NCBI GenBank assembly: GCA_934148875.1
Contig: CAKPDJ010000013.1
Coordinates: 1 to 32,546, forward strand
Reading direction: 5' to 3'
Origin: an uncultured Bacilli bacterium
Lineage (GTDB): Bacteria; Bacillota_I; Bacilli_A; RF39; UBA660
Length of the DNA stretch: 32,546 nucleotides
The position numbers and the translations under genes were made by a program. Within the stretch, counting starts at the first letter, position 1, and each line of letters begins with the position of its first letter. The notes beneath the pieces were generated by a model that saw only the letters and a program-made list of their open reading frames with translations, made no database searches and was not told the origin of the DNA. Positions 9,036-16,647 of this stretch are shown here, in pieces.

Positions 9036-10114
9036 CAAATAGTATTTATATTCATATACCATTCTGTAAGAGTATCTGCAGTTACTGTGATTTTTGTAAG
9101 TTTTATTATAATAGTGATTTGGTTGATAAATACTTGGATTGTCTAAAAAGGGAAATAACTCAAAAATATAAAAATGAAATTATTGAAACATTGTATATTG
9201 GAGGAGGTAGTCCTTCGAGTTTAAGTATCAATCAGTTGAATAAATTATTTAGAATTACTGATGATATTCAAAAGCATGATAATATTGAATTTACTATTGA
9301 ATGTAATGTTACAGATATTACATTAGAAAAACTTGAATTATTTAAAAAACATAAGGTTAATCGTATTAGTATTGGAGTTCAATCTTTTGATACTGATGTT
9401 TTAGCTTTTTTAGAAAGAAATTATACAAAAACAGATATAATAAAATGCATTAATTTAGTTAAAAAATACTTTGATAATATAAATATAGATTTGATATATG
9501 CTGTTTGCAATGAAGATTTAAACATTTTAAAAAGAGACATAGAGTTATTTTTAGATTTAGGAGTTCCACATATTTCAACTTATTCTTTAATGATTGAAGA
9601 TAATACTATACTTGGCATAAAAAAAGTATTGCCTATTTCTGAAGATGTAGATAGAGATATGTATGAAACGATAGAAAATATATTAACACATCATGGCTAT
9701 ATTCACTATGAGATTAGTAATTATGCCTATCCTGGTTATGAGTCAAAACATAATATGACTTATTGGAAAAATCAACAATATTACGGATTTGGTATTAATG
9801 CAAGTGGTTATGCAGATGGATATCGTTATACTAATACTAAGAATGTTAATAAATACTTGTTAGGTAATTATGTTCAAGAAAAAGAATTAATTACTCCTGA
9901 AATAGATGCTTCTAATTATGCTATTTTGGGTCTACGTACTTTAAATGGCGTTAATAAGGAATTATTTATTAAAAAATTTGATATTGATTTTATCAAATAT
10001 TTTAATATAGAAAAGTTACTCGAAGAAAATATAATTTTAGAAACAGAAAAAAGTTACTATTTAAATCCTAAATATTGGTATATCTCTAATGAAATCTTAA
10101 TAAAATTTGTTTAA
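9032..10114 (+). CDS. hemW: Radical SAM heme chaperone HemW (coproporphyrinogen oxidase-like)
   Basis: Radical SAM protein of 360 residues. The cluster-binding motif CKSICSYC (C12, C16, C19) lies in the typical context YIHIPFC. HNMTYW followed by YYGFGINASGY (about residues 245-265) is the HemW rather than HemN signature. HemW family proteins bind and hand over heme; older annotations call them oxygen-independent coproporphyrinogen III oxidase, an activity these members generally lack. A further Cys at position 22 (CDFC) is not part of the standard three-Cys motif. The start overlaps the preceding regulator by four bases. hrcA-grpE-dnaK, which follow hemW in Bacillus, are absent here. Confidence 0.9.
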   Translation: MTNSIYIHIPFCKSICSYCDFCKFYYNSDLVDKYLDCLKREITQKYKNEIIETLYIGGGSPSSLSINQLNKLFRITDDIQKHDNIEFTIECNVTDITLEKLELFKKHKVNRISIGVQSFDTDVLAFLERNYTKTDIIKCINLVKKYFDNINIDLIYAVCNEDLNILKRDIELFLDLGVPHISTYSLMIEDNTILGIKKVLPISEDVDRDMYETIENILTHHGYIHYEISNYAYPGYESKHNMTYWKNQQYYGFGINASGYADGYRYTNTKNVNKYLLGNYVQEKELITPEIDASNYAILGLRTLNGVNKELFIKKFDIDFIKYFNIEKLLEENIILETEKSYYLNPKYWYISNEILIKFV

Positions 10115-10119
10115 TTAGA

Positions 10120-10148
10120 TTGTCAAACAATTGTTCTTATTGTATAAT
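10120..10148 (+). promoter_or_regulatory. Sigma-A type promoter of the HD-domain/tmk operon
   Basis: -35 TTGTCA (10120-10125), 17-base spacer, -10 TATAAT (10143-10148). It rules out the upstream in-frame TTG at 10131 as a start, because that codon lies inside the promoter. Confidence 0.8.
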
Positions 10149-10184
10149 ATATGTGTAATTAACATAATGAGGTGTGTAATAGAT

Positions 10185-10778
10185 ATGATTGATAATATAA
10201 ATAAAATTGATTACTTTAAGACAGAAATTGGATATATTAAAAATTCTGAGTATATAGATGATTTTAAAAAACTTATTGAATTGTTACCTGATTATTTCTT
10301 TAAAGTAGCGGCTTCTTCAACTGGGAAATACCATCCTGCCTTTTCTTTAGGTGATGGTGGACTATTAAGACATACTAAGGCTGCTGTTAGAATTGCTTAT
10401 GAACTACTTAATGATCCTTGTATAGGGGATAAATATACTTCAAGAGAAAAAGATTTATTTTTGATAGCACTTACAATGCATGATGGTGTTAAGCATGGAA
10501 TTCCAGAAGAAAAATATACAAGGGCTGATCATCCTCTTTTAGCTAGTAATTTGATTAAAGAGCATAGAAAAGAATTAAAAATGAGTGATGATGATGTTTC
10601 GTTTTTATGTAGCGTGATTGAATCACATATGGGACCATGGAATACTCATCCTTATACTAAAGAAGAAATATTACCTAAACCTAAAGATAAGTATCAAAAT
10701 TTTGTTCATATGTGTGATTATTTGGCAAGTAGGAAATTTTTAGATATCAAATTTGAAAATAATGAAATTATAGAGTAG
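10185..10778 (+). CDS. HD-domain metal-dependent phosphohydrolase
   Basis: Cytoplasmic protein of 197 residues from the ATG at 10185. That start is preferred because GAGGTG lies about 11 bases upstream and the promoter ends at 10148. HD-superfamily metal ligands are visible: H63 (LRHTKAA), H99-D100 (MHDGVKHG), further His in ADHPLLA and ESHMGPW, and a distal Asp in HMCDYLASRK. The order H...HD...H...H...D fits the HD fold used by nucleotide or oligonucleotide phosphohydrolases. The substrate is unknown; the tmk gene immediately downstream in the same operon makes a nucleotide substrate plausible, but this is inference from context. No other domain or membrane segment is seen. Confidence 0.75.
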   Translation: MIDNINKIDYFKTEIGYIKNSEYIDDFKKLIELLPDYFFKVAASSTGKYHPAFSLGDGGLLRHTKAAVRIAYELLNDPCIGDKYTSREKDLFLIALTMHDGVKHGIPEEKYTRADHPLLASNLIKEHRKELKMSDDDVSFLCSVIESHMGPWNTHPYTKEEILPKPKDKYQNFVHMCDYLASRKFLDIKFENNEIIE

Positions 10779-10787
10779 GTGATTTAT

Positions 10788-11456
10788 ATGGAAAAAGGTA
10801 AGTTAATCGTTATTGAAGGTACTGATTGTTCAGGTAAAGAAACACAAAGCCAGCTGTTAGTAAAAAAATTAAGAGCAATGGGTCTTAAGGCTATTAATTT
10901 TTCTTTTCCTATGTATGATACTGCTACTGGTAAAATTGTTGGCGGTCCTTTATTAGGTAAACCTGAGATTGGTGAATGCTGGTTTCCTGAAGGACCAGTA
11001 AAACTTGATCCTAAAGTTTTTTGTTTATATTTAGCTGCTGATAGAAAATACAATTTCTCTAAGATTAAAGAATATTTAGAGCAAGACTATTATGTGGTAC
11101 TTGACCGCTATGTTAGTTCAAATATGGCTCATCAGGGTGCTAAAATAGCTGATTCCGAAGAAAGATTTAATTTATTTAAATGGATTGATAAGTTAGAATA
11201 TTGGTTACTGGAATTGCCTAAAGCTGATTTGACTATTTTTCTTCATGTACCATATATTATAACTAAGGAATTACAAAAAAATCGTACTTATTTGGATGAA
11301 AATGAAAAAGATGCTTCTTATCAAATGAATACAGAAAGAACTTACATGGAACTTGCTGGATTATATAATTGGACTACAATCGATTGCAGTAATGATGGTA
11401 GCTTACGTAGTATTGATGATATTAATCAGGAAATATTGAAAAAGGTTATTGATTAA
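10788..11456 (+). CDS. tmk: Thymidylate kinase (dTMP kinase), divergent P-loop
   Basis: Phosphorylates dTMP to dTDP on the way to dTTP. 222 residues from ATG 10788, preferred over GTG 10779 because TAGGTGA supplies the ribosome binding site. The P-loop reads GTDCSGKET (residues 11-19): the residue after GK, normally Thr/Ser binding Mg, is Glu18. The dTMP-binding signature DRYVSSNMAHQGAK is intact (about 106-119), and the lid region is near ELQKNRTYLDENEKD. The protein is slightly longer than typical (about 205-215). It follows the HD gene by nine bases and ends at a bidirectional terminator. The Glu substitution suggests a separate subfamily; related kinases in some Clostridia carry Ala at this place, as I recall, so activity is likely kept. 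Confidence 0.85.
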   Translation: MEKGKLIVIEGTDCSGKETQSQLLVKKLRAMGLKAINFSFPMYDTATGKIVGGPLLGKPEIGECWFPEGPVKLDPKVFCLYLAADRKYNFSKIKEYLEQDYYVVLDRYVSSNMAHQGAKIADSEERFNLFKWIDKLEYWLLELPKADLTIFLHVPYIITKELQKNRTYLDENEKDASYQMNTERTYMELAGLYNWTTIDCSNDGSLRSIDDINQEILKKVID

Positions 11457-11477
11457 AATAGAAGTGTAGTGTTTTGA

Positions 11478-11520
11478 ATAAATAAAAATACAGTTATTAT
11501 TTAACTGTATTTTTATTTAT
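11478..11520. terminator. Bidirectional terminator between tmk and the pilus ATPase gene
   Basis: Perfect 19-base inverted repeat (11478-11496 / 11502-11520) with a five-base loop. A-rich and T-rich flanks serve both strands. The minus-strand stop codon (11517-11519) is inside the right arm. Confidence 0.85.
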
Positions 11521-12749
11521 TTGTCTTCAAATACTCTTTCTTTAGCTACTTTAGTATCAATATCGTCTTCAATTTCAATTAATTTATAGATTTCCTCAAA
11601 AGTAGTATATCCTTTTAGAACTTTATCAAGCCCATCTTGTAAAAGCGTTATAGTGTGATTTCTTCCATACACCATTTCTCTTAAGTCTTCCTTTTTTAAA
11701 TGTTCATTAGCAAGCGCATCTCTTAATTCTTCATCAATCAAAAGTACTTCTTGAATAGCTATTCTGCCGTGATAACCATTGGAACATTTTTCACATTTAT
11801 TTGCTTCCCATATTTCTGGAACATCTTGGTTTAAAATGTTTTTAAATAAGTTTTTTTCAAATGGAGTAGTAGGCCTTAATTTTCGGCAATGTGGACAAAG
11901 ACGTCTAGCTAATTTTTGAGATACAATTCCTGCAAGGGCACTTGATAACAAATATCTTTCAACGTCCATATCAAGTAGTCTTTCAATAGTACTTAATGAG
12001 TTGTTGGTGTGGATAGTTGATAATACTAAGTGTCCAGTAATAGATGCACGTACAGCGATTTGAGCAGTTTCAGAATCACGAATTTCTCCAATTAGTATTA
12101 CATTAGGGTCTTGTCTTAATATAGAACGTAAAACATTAGCAAATGTTAATCCAATGTCAGCATTTACCTGTACTTGATTAATGCCTTCAATATTCATTTC
12201 TATTGGGTCTTCTACTGTTATAACATTTCGTTCTTCATCATTTAATTCCTGCAACATTGAATAGGTTGTTGTAGATTTACCTGAACCTGTAGCACCAGTA
12301 ACCAAAATAATACCATTAGGAATAGTTAACATTTTTTCGACTTTAGCATAATTTTCTTTTGAGAAGTCCAAACTTTTTAATCCATTTAAACTCATAGAGT
12401 AATCTAAAATACGAATTACTGCTTTTTCGCCTTCGTTGGTTGGTAAGACAGAAACACGCATGTCTAAATCGGTATCATCAATTTTACCCTTTATAGCTCC
12501 ATCTTGGGGTAGACGATTTTCAGTAATGTTCATGCCTGAAATAAGTTTAACTCTGGTGATTAAGTTTCTTTCAGCACTTTTAGGAATAATAGCATGATCT
12601 CTTAAATCACCATCAATACGCATTCTTACTTTTAATCCATCTTCTTGTGGATCAAAGTGGATATCAGAAGCTCTTGATCTTACTCCAGTAATAATAATTT
12701 TATTAACCAAATCAACGATTGGTGTTTTTTCTACATCATAATTTATCAT
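11517..12749 (-). CDS. GspE/PilB/ComGA-type pilus assembly ATPase
   Basis: Hexameric secretion ATPase that powers polymerisation of type IV pilins or pseudopilins at the inner face of the membrane. 410 residues. Visible motifs are Walker A GATGSGKST (about 153-161), the Asp box ITVEDPIE, Walker B ILIGEIRDSETA, a His box TGHLVLSTIHTN, and a zinc-type tetracysteine CPHC...CEKC (about 290-330). The region before Walker A (SDIHFDPQEDGLKVRMRIDGDL) is the N2 domain; the longer N1 domain of classical PilB/GspE is missing, so it is nearer ComGA in layout. GAGGG (12756-12760) is the ribosome binding site. It is transcribed away from two prepilin genes, its likely substrates. No pilC/gspF, prepilin peptidase or pilT lies in the window. 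Confidence 0.9.
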   Translation of the reverse strand: MINYDVEKTPIVDLVNKIIITGVRSRASDIHFDPQEDGLKVRMRIDGDLRDHAIIPKSAERNLITRVKLISGMNITENRLPQDGAIKGKIDDTDLDMRVSVLPTNEGEKAVIRILDYSMSLNGLKSLDFSKENYAKVEKMLTIPNGIILVTGATGSGKSTTTYSMLQELNDEERNVITVEDPIEMNIEGINQVQVNADIGLTFANVLRSILRQDPNVILIGEIRDSETAQIAVRASITGHLVLSTIHTNNSLSTIERLLDMDVERYLLSSALAGIVSQKLARRLCPHCRKLRPTTPFEKNLFKNILNQDVPEIWEANKCEKCSNGYHGRIAIQEVLLIDEELRDALANEHLKKEDLREMVYGRNHTITLLQDGLDKVLKGYTTFEEIYKLIEIEDDIDTKVAKERVFEDK

Positions 12750-12799
12750 ATTTTTCCCTCAACTTTATTCTTTTTATGGTATTTTATTCTAATTTATTA

Positions 12800-12805
12800 T
12801 ATAAT
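12800..12805 (+). promoter_or_regulatory. -10 element upstream of the prepilin operon
   Basis: TATAAT within the 93-base divergent intergenic region, 37 bases before ATG 12843. A second TATAAT at 12816-12821 is probably too close to the start to leave room for the ribosome binding site. No good -35 is seen. Confidence 0.4.
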
Positions 12806-12842
12806 ATTTTTAGACTATAATCAATAAAGGATAGTGAATTTT

Positions 12843-13991
12843 ATGAAAATGTTGAATAAGAATGGGTTTGTCTTTGTTGAAACGCTAATTGTAACTATAT
12901 TTGTGGTTACTTTGTTTATTATGGTATATCAAAATATAGTGCCTAATATTGGTGAATATGAAAAAATGGTTTCTTATGATGATGTTGATTCTGTATATGC
13001 TAGTAATCTAATGAAACAAGTTATACTTAAATATGCTGATTTGAATTATGTTGATGAATATTTAAATAATCATACGTATATTGATATGACTAATTGTAGC
13101 AATGAATCTTTATATAGAGATGAAGATTATTGCGTTAAAATAAAAAATAATTTGAGTATAACTGATGAAGATTATGTTTTTATTACTAAATATGATATTA
13201 CTAATTTTAGAGAAGAAGTTAAGGAAAATGATTTTTTTGATTCGGGTAAATTGAGCAATTTCCGTGGTTATGTTAATCAATTACCTAATGTTGATTCTTT
13301 TTATAATCAACAAGGTACTAAAAATGTAAATGGTAAATATCGATTATTTATGACTAGAACTGTTACTAATAGTGACTTATCAACTTCACTTAAATATGTA
13401 AATATTGGTATTTTTCTTGGAACATATAGTAAATATAATATTGGTGATGTAGTTACTTTTAATCCTGGTGATGGTGACAGGGAGTTTTATGTATTAAAAA
13501 ATAGTTCTTCTAAAGATAGTACGGTAACACTTATTTTGGCAAATAATTTACCTGGAACTGTTACATTTAATAGCACTGGTAATGTAAGCTACCCTGATAC
13601 TTTAATTTCTAAATTAAAGACACTAACTGATGGATGGGTTAATGCTAATATATTAACTGATAGTGATAATTATGTATCTGGTAATGGTTATACAGTGTCT
13701 TATACCGGAGGTCGTGCTAGATTACTTAATGATAATGATATTTATATACTGTTAGGATGTGAAACAACTAGAATTTGCTTTGATATAAATAGTTCTTTTG
13801 CTACCGAACTGAATAGTAATATTAAATTTTTGAGTAGTAATTTAACTACTAATGGTTATTGGATGGCTGCTACTAATAATGGAATGGCTTGGGCTGTAAA
13901 AAATGGTAAAATAATTCCTAATGATATTAGTGATGCTACTAATATTGGTATAAGGCCAGTTATTATAGTAGATAAGAATAAATTAAAGTAG
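12843..13991 (+). CDS. Type IV prepilin-like protein with large C-terminal surface domain
   Basis: 382 residues from ATG 12843. That start is preferred over GTG 12834 because AAAGGA at 12826-12831 is only two bases from the GTG. A type III signal sequence is clear: KNG (residues 6-8) then FVFVE with Glu at +5 and a hydrophobic helix of about 20 residues, the prepilin peptidase site. The rest is an extracellular domain. The last ~100 residues (GYWMAATNNGMAWAVKNG ... GIRPVIIV) resemble a C-terminal module common on surface proteins of gut Bacillota (recalled as DUF6273-like). Length far exceeds a major pilin (~150), so this may be a tip or minor pilin. The next gene, 11 bases on, is a second prepilin; the ATPase gene is divergent. 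Confidence 0.75.
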   Translation: MKMLNKNGFVFVETLIVTIFVVTLFIMVYQNIVPNIGEYEKMVSYDDVDSVYASNLMKQVILKYADLNYVDEYLNNHTYIDMTNCSNESLYRDEDYCVKIKNNLSITDEDYVFITKYDITNFREEVKENDFFDSGKLSNFRGYVNQLPNVDSFYNQQGTKNVNGKYRLFMTRTVTNSDLSTSLKYVNIGIFLGTYSKYNIGDVVTFNPGDGDREFYVLKNSSSKDSTVTLILANNLPGTVTFNSTGNVSYPDTLISKLKTLTDGWVNANILTDSDNYVSGNGYTVSYTGGRARLLNDNDIYILLGCETTRICFDINSSFATELNSNIKFLSSNLTTNGYWMAATNNGMAWAVKNGKIIPNDISDATNIGIRPVIIVDKNKLK

Positions 13992-14002
13992 GTGATTATA
14001 TT

Positions 14003-14596
14003 ATGAAATTAAATAATAAAGGTATGAGTATTATTGAGATAGTATTAACATTTGCTTTGATTATGGTAATGGTAATAGGAATGCTTACTATTGTTATGAG
14101 TTATCGTGATAAAGCGAGCTTAAGTATTAAAAAGTTGGAAATGGATACATTTAAAAATACTCTAACTAAGGATATTCAAGATGATATATTAAAACTTGGT
14201 ATAGAAGAAGTAAATATGGATGGCGAATGTGCTACAATTACTGGATTATCTCGTTGTGTTAATATAGTATTTAAAGATGGTAGTCAAAAGGTGTTTGGCA
14301 CTAGTTTAATAAATGTTAATGATAGAGATAGCATAGAAAATAAATTTTTATATTATGATGGCGAGAAATATAAGCTTCATGATACATTACCAGAAAAAAT
14401 TCCAAATGGTAGAACTATTCTTGATTTTCAAAGCATTACTATTGAAGATAATAATATTTTGAGTACTGATTCTGCTATTTTAACTGATGGTACTGTAGTA
14501 AATATTTATTCAATAGATGTTTATGTTTCACACATTGATTTTGAAGAAGATTTTGGAATACATATTGTTGCTACTACAGATCCTATTTCTAATTAA
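14003..14596 (+). CDS. Type IV prepilin / pseudopilin-like protein
   Basis: 197 residues. Short basic leader MKLNNKG, then MSIIE with Glu at +5 of the mature protein and a hydrophobic helix to about residue 32 (IVLTFALIMVMVIGMLTIVM), the standard class III signal. The soluble part is about 160 residues with two Cys (CATITGLSRC), possibly a disulfide. The size and position fit a minor pseudopilin of a competence-like or adhesion pilus. It is the second gene after the larger prepilin (11-base gap, TAGGTGAT as ribosome binding site). Its 3' end overlaps the convergent ylbJ gene by eight bases, with no hairpin visible between them. Confidence 0.75.
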   Translation: MKLNNKGMSIIEIVLTFALIMVMVIGMLTIVMSYRDKASLSIKKLEMDTFKNTLTKDIQDDILKLGIEEVNMDGECATITGLSRCVNIVFKDGSQKVFGTSLINVNDRDSIENKFLYYDGEKYKLHDTLPEKIPNGRTILDFQSITIEDNNILSTDSAILTDGTVVNIYSIDVYVSHIDFEEDFGIHIVATTDPISN

Positions 14597-15530
14597 TAAA
14601 TAATATATAGATAATTGATACAAGTAACATGGCTAAAATGGAATGAATTATTCTAGCTAAAAAGAAATACTTGTATCTTATTTTTTGTTCAGAAATAATT
14701 CCTAATACCTGCATATGTACACTTAGTCCTCCAAATGAAATTATACCGGTAATAATTATAATTTTAATTAACTCACTTGTTTGCATTAGTGATGCTAATT
14801 TTACTCCTTGCGTCATTTCTAAGATACCAGATACTATAGTACTTAATATAGGCGGTAATGATACTATATTTTTAATAATGGTACTAATGATTAAAAATAT
14901 AGTTACAATACCTAATAATAAAAACATAGTATTTAAACTAGACATTATACTTTCGGTTAATAGCTGTCCAAAAGTTTTTGATGTTTTATTAGATTTTTTT
15001 TGCATATTTTCGCAAGAATAATAGTTTTTTTTTCTAAAAATAATACCTACTAAAAGTCCACTTACAATATGGGCTATTATAATTAAATAGGCTAACTTTT
15101 GATTATTTAAAAGGATAGAACCAATCATTCCTAAAATAAATAATGGATTTGAATAATGAGTAAATGTTAATAGTCGTTCTGCTTGCTTTGTAGTAATTAA
15201 ATTGTTTTCGACTAAGTCTTTAGTGTATTTTGCTCCTGAAGGAAAGCCGGAAACTAAACTAATTGCTAAAACAAAACCACAACAACCTGGTAGATGAAAT
15301 AATTTATTCATAGGTTTTGATAATAAGTTGCCAAGTATGTCTACAAAACCATAATTAAGAAGCAGACTAGAAACAACAAAAAAAGGAAATAATGTTGGAA
15401 ATAGGTTGTCTTTCCAAATAGATATAGAAAAATTAACACTTTCTATAACCTTATTAGATGCAGTTATCATAAAATATATTATTGTCAGTAGTAGACATAT
15501 CATAACTATATTAATTGCTTTTTTATTCAT
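14589..15530 (-). CDS. ylbJ: YlbJ-type sporulation integral membrane protein
   Basis: Membrane protein of 313 residues with about eight hydrophobic segments and the nucleoside-recognition (Gate) type fold. YlbJ-like signatures are LFPTLFPFFVVSSLL (about 45-59), SLVSGFPSGAKYTKDL (about 91-106) and THYSNPLFILGMIG (about 124-137). In Bacillus, ylbJ is a sporulation gene under the mother-cell sigma factor and its loss impairs spores, with the exact transport role unclear. Here it is convergent with the prepilin operon and divergent from ylbL, the gene that is also near it in Bacillus (ylbJ-ylbK-ylbL), which supports the assignment. GGAAAAAAA is a weak ribosome binding site before the start at 15530. 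Confidence 0.85.
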   Translation of the reverse strand: MNKKAINIVMICLLLTIIYFMITASNKVIESVNFSISIWKDNLFPTLFPFFVVSSLLLNYGFVDILGNLLSKPMNKLFHLPGCCGFVLAISLVSGFPSGAKYTKDLVENNLITTKQAERLLTFTHYSNPLFILGMIGSILLNNQKLAYLIIIAHIVSGLLVGIIFRKKNYYSCENMQKKSNKTSKTFGQLLTESIMSSLNTMFLLLGIVTIFLIISTIIKNIVSLPPILSTIVSGILEMTQGVKLASLMQTSELIKIIIITGIISFGGLSVHMQVLGIISEQKIRYKYFFLARIIHSILAMLLVSIIYILFIN

Positions 15531-15549
15531 AAATTTTTTTCCTTCGTGT

Positions 15550-15555
15550 TATAAT
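15550..15555 (+). promoter_or_regulatory. Extended -10 promoter of ylbL
   Basis: TGTTATAAT (TGnTATAAT, TG at 15547-15548) only 19 bases before ATG 15575, with AAAGGA between. The transcript leader would be about 10-13 bases. Confidence 0.5.
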
Positions 15556-15574
15556 TTAGTAAAGGAATGATTAC

Positions 15575-16588
15575 ATGTATATTAAAATATATGAAAAATT
15601 GAAAAGATTTATTAAAGAAAATTATTTGTGGCTATTATTATATATAGTGATAATGGCTACAATGTTATATCCACTTCCATATTATATATATACTGGTGGA
15701 GGAATTATAAATATTAGTGATAAAGTTGAAGTATCTGAAGGTAGTAATTCTAAGGGTAGTTTTAATATGTGTTATGTTTCTGAAATAAATGCAACTCTTC
15801 CTACTTATATTATGTCTTATGTTTTAAATAGTTGGGATGTTGTTTCTAAAGAGGAACTTACTTTATCTAATGATGAGACTAGAAAAGACATTTTGATAAG
15901 AGATCAAATATCTTTATTAAAGGCAAATCAAAATGCTGTTATAACGGCCTATAATAATGCTGGTATCTCTTATAAACTTACAAATAGACATAATTATATT
16001 GTGTATGTTGCACAGGAAAGTAATACAAATTTAAAAATAGGTGATGAGTTAATTAAGGTTGATAATGTTGAAGTTACTGATATTAGTTCTGTTACTTCTA
16101 TTTTAAGTAATAAAGAAGTTGGAGATAGGATAGTAATCACTGTTAAAGAAAATGATAAAATGATTGATAAATATGCTACTGTTTGGGAAGAAAATGGTAG
16201 AAAAATAATTGGTATTTCTTTTGAAACTATTTATGATTATGATACAAATAGAAAATTAGAATTTAACTTTAGTAATAATGAATCTGGTCCAAGTGGAGGA
16301 TTAATGCTTAGTTTATTCATTTATGATAAATTAGTTAGTGAAGATATAACTAAGGGTCTTAAAATATCTGGTACAGGTACAATTAGTGAAGATGGTACTG
16401 TTGGAGAAATAGGCGGTGTTAAATATAAATTGAAAGGTGCTGTAAAAGCCAAGAGTGATGTCTTTTTGGTGCCTAATGGTGAAAATTACGAAGAAGCTAT
16501 TAGAGAGCAAAATAAGCATAATTATAAAATTAAAATTATTGGTGTTAGTACTTTTAAAGAAGCATTAGAAAAGTTAAAAGAAATGTAA
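15575..16588 (+). CDS. ylbL: YlbL-type PDZ and Lon-like serine protease, membrane anchored
   Basis: 337 residues. A single N-terminal membrane helix (about 17-37) anchors an extracytoplasmic protein. A PDZ domain (about 125-205, ITAYNNAGISYKL ... ISSVTSIL) is followed by a Lon-type S16 protease domain. Its nucleophile is S240 in ESGPSGGLM, and the partner Lys is K285 (or K283) in GGVKYKLKGA. In Bacillus, YlbL is a Lon-like secreted-side protease implicated in cleaving a DNA-damage cell-division inhibitor; whether that target exists here is unknown. It has its own promoter and ends at a terminator that includes the final codons. Divergent from ylbJ with 44 bases between starts. Confidence 0.88.
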   Translation: MYIKIYEKLKRFIKENYLWLLLYIVIMATMLYPLPYYIYTGGGIINISDKVEVSEGSNSKGSFNMCYVSEINATLPTYIMSYVLNSWDVVSKEELTLSNDETRKDILIRDQISLLKANQNAVITAYNNAGISYKLTNRHNYIVYVAQESNTNLKIGDELIKVDNVEVTDISSVTSILSNKEVGDRIVITVKENDKMIDKYATVWEENGRKIIGISFETIYDYDTNRKLEFNFSNNESGPSGGLMLSLFIYDKLVSEDITKGLKISGTGTISEDGTVGEIGGVKYKLKGAVKAKSDVFLVPNGENYEEAIREQNKHNYKIKIIGVSTFKEALEKLKEM

Positions 16589-16606
16589 AAAATAGCATTT
16601 CTTTTT
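16576..16606 (+). terminator. Intrinsic terminator of ylbL
   Basis: Ten-base stem AAAAGAAATG (16576-16585) / CATTTCTTTT (16596-16605) with a ten-base loop, followed by T. The stop codon 16586-16588 is the first part of the loop. Confidence 0.7.
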
Positions 16607-16620
16607 CTTTGGTTAAATGT

Positions 16621-16626
16621 TATAAT
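16621..16626 (+). promoter_or_regulatory. Extended -10 promoter of the WG-like/mutS operon
   Basis: TGTTATAAT with TG at 16618-16619, 21 bases before ATG 16648; no clear -35. It excludes the upstream in-frame start at 16609. Confidence 0.5.
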
Positions 16627-16647
16627 AATAAGTACTTTGGTGATGTT

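Noticed and set aside
8577..9040. Use of TGA as Trp (genetic code 4)
   Set aside because: TGA at 9033 ends the gene within a typical ATGA overlap with hemW; all Trp codons seen are TGG and no gene has in-frame TGA.
9032..10114. Fourth Cys (C22) in HemW as a HemN-type active enzyme sign
   Set aside because: HemN has CxxxCxxCxC, with the fourth Cys two residues after the third, whereas here it is three residues after; other signatures (HNxxYW) are HemW-like.
10131..10184. Longer start for the HD protein (TTG at 10131)
   Set aside because: This stretch contains the -10 box of the promoter, so it is unlikely to be translated.
10784..11053. 89-codon minus-strand frame opposite tmk
   Set aside because: Covered by the clear tmk coding frame; no independent signals.
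14671..15021. 116-codon plus-strand frame opposite ylbJ
   Set aside because: Lies fully inside ylbJ on the other strand, which has strong family motifs; no ribosome binding site. A shadow frame.
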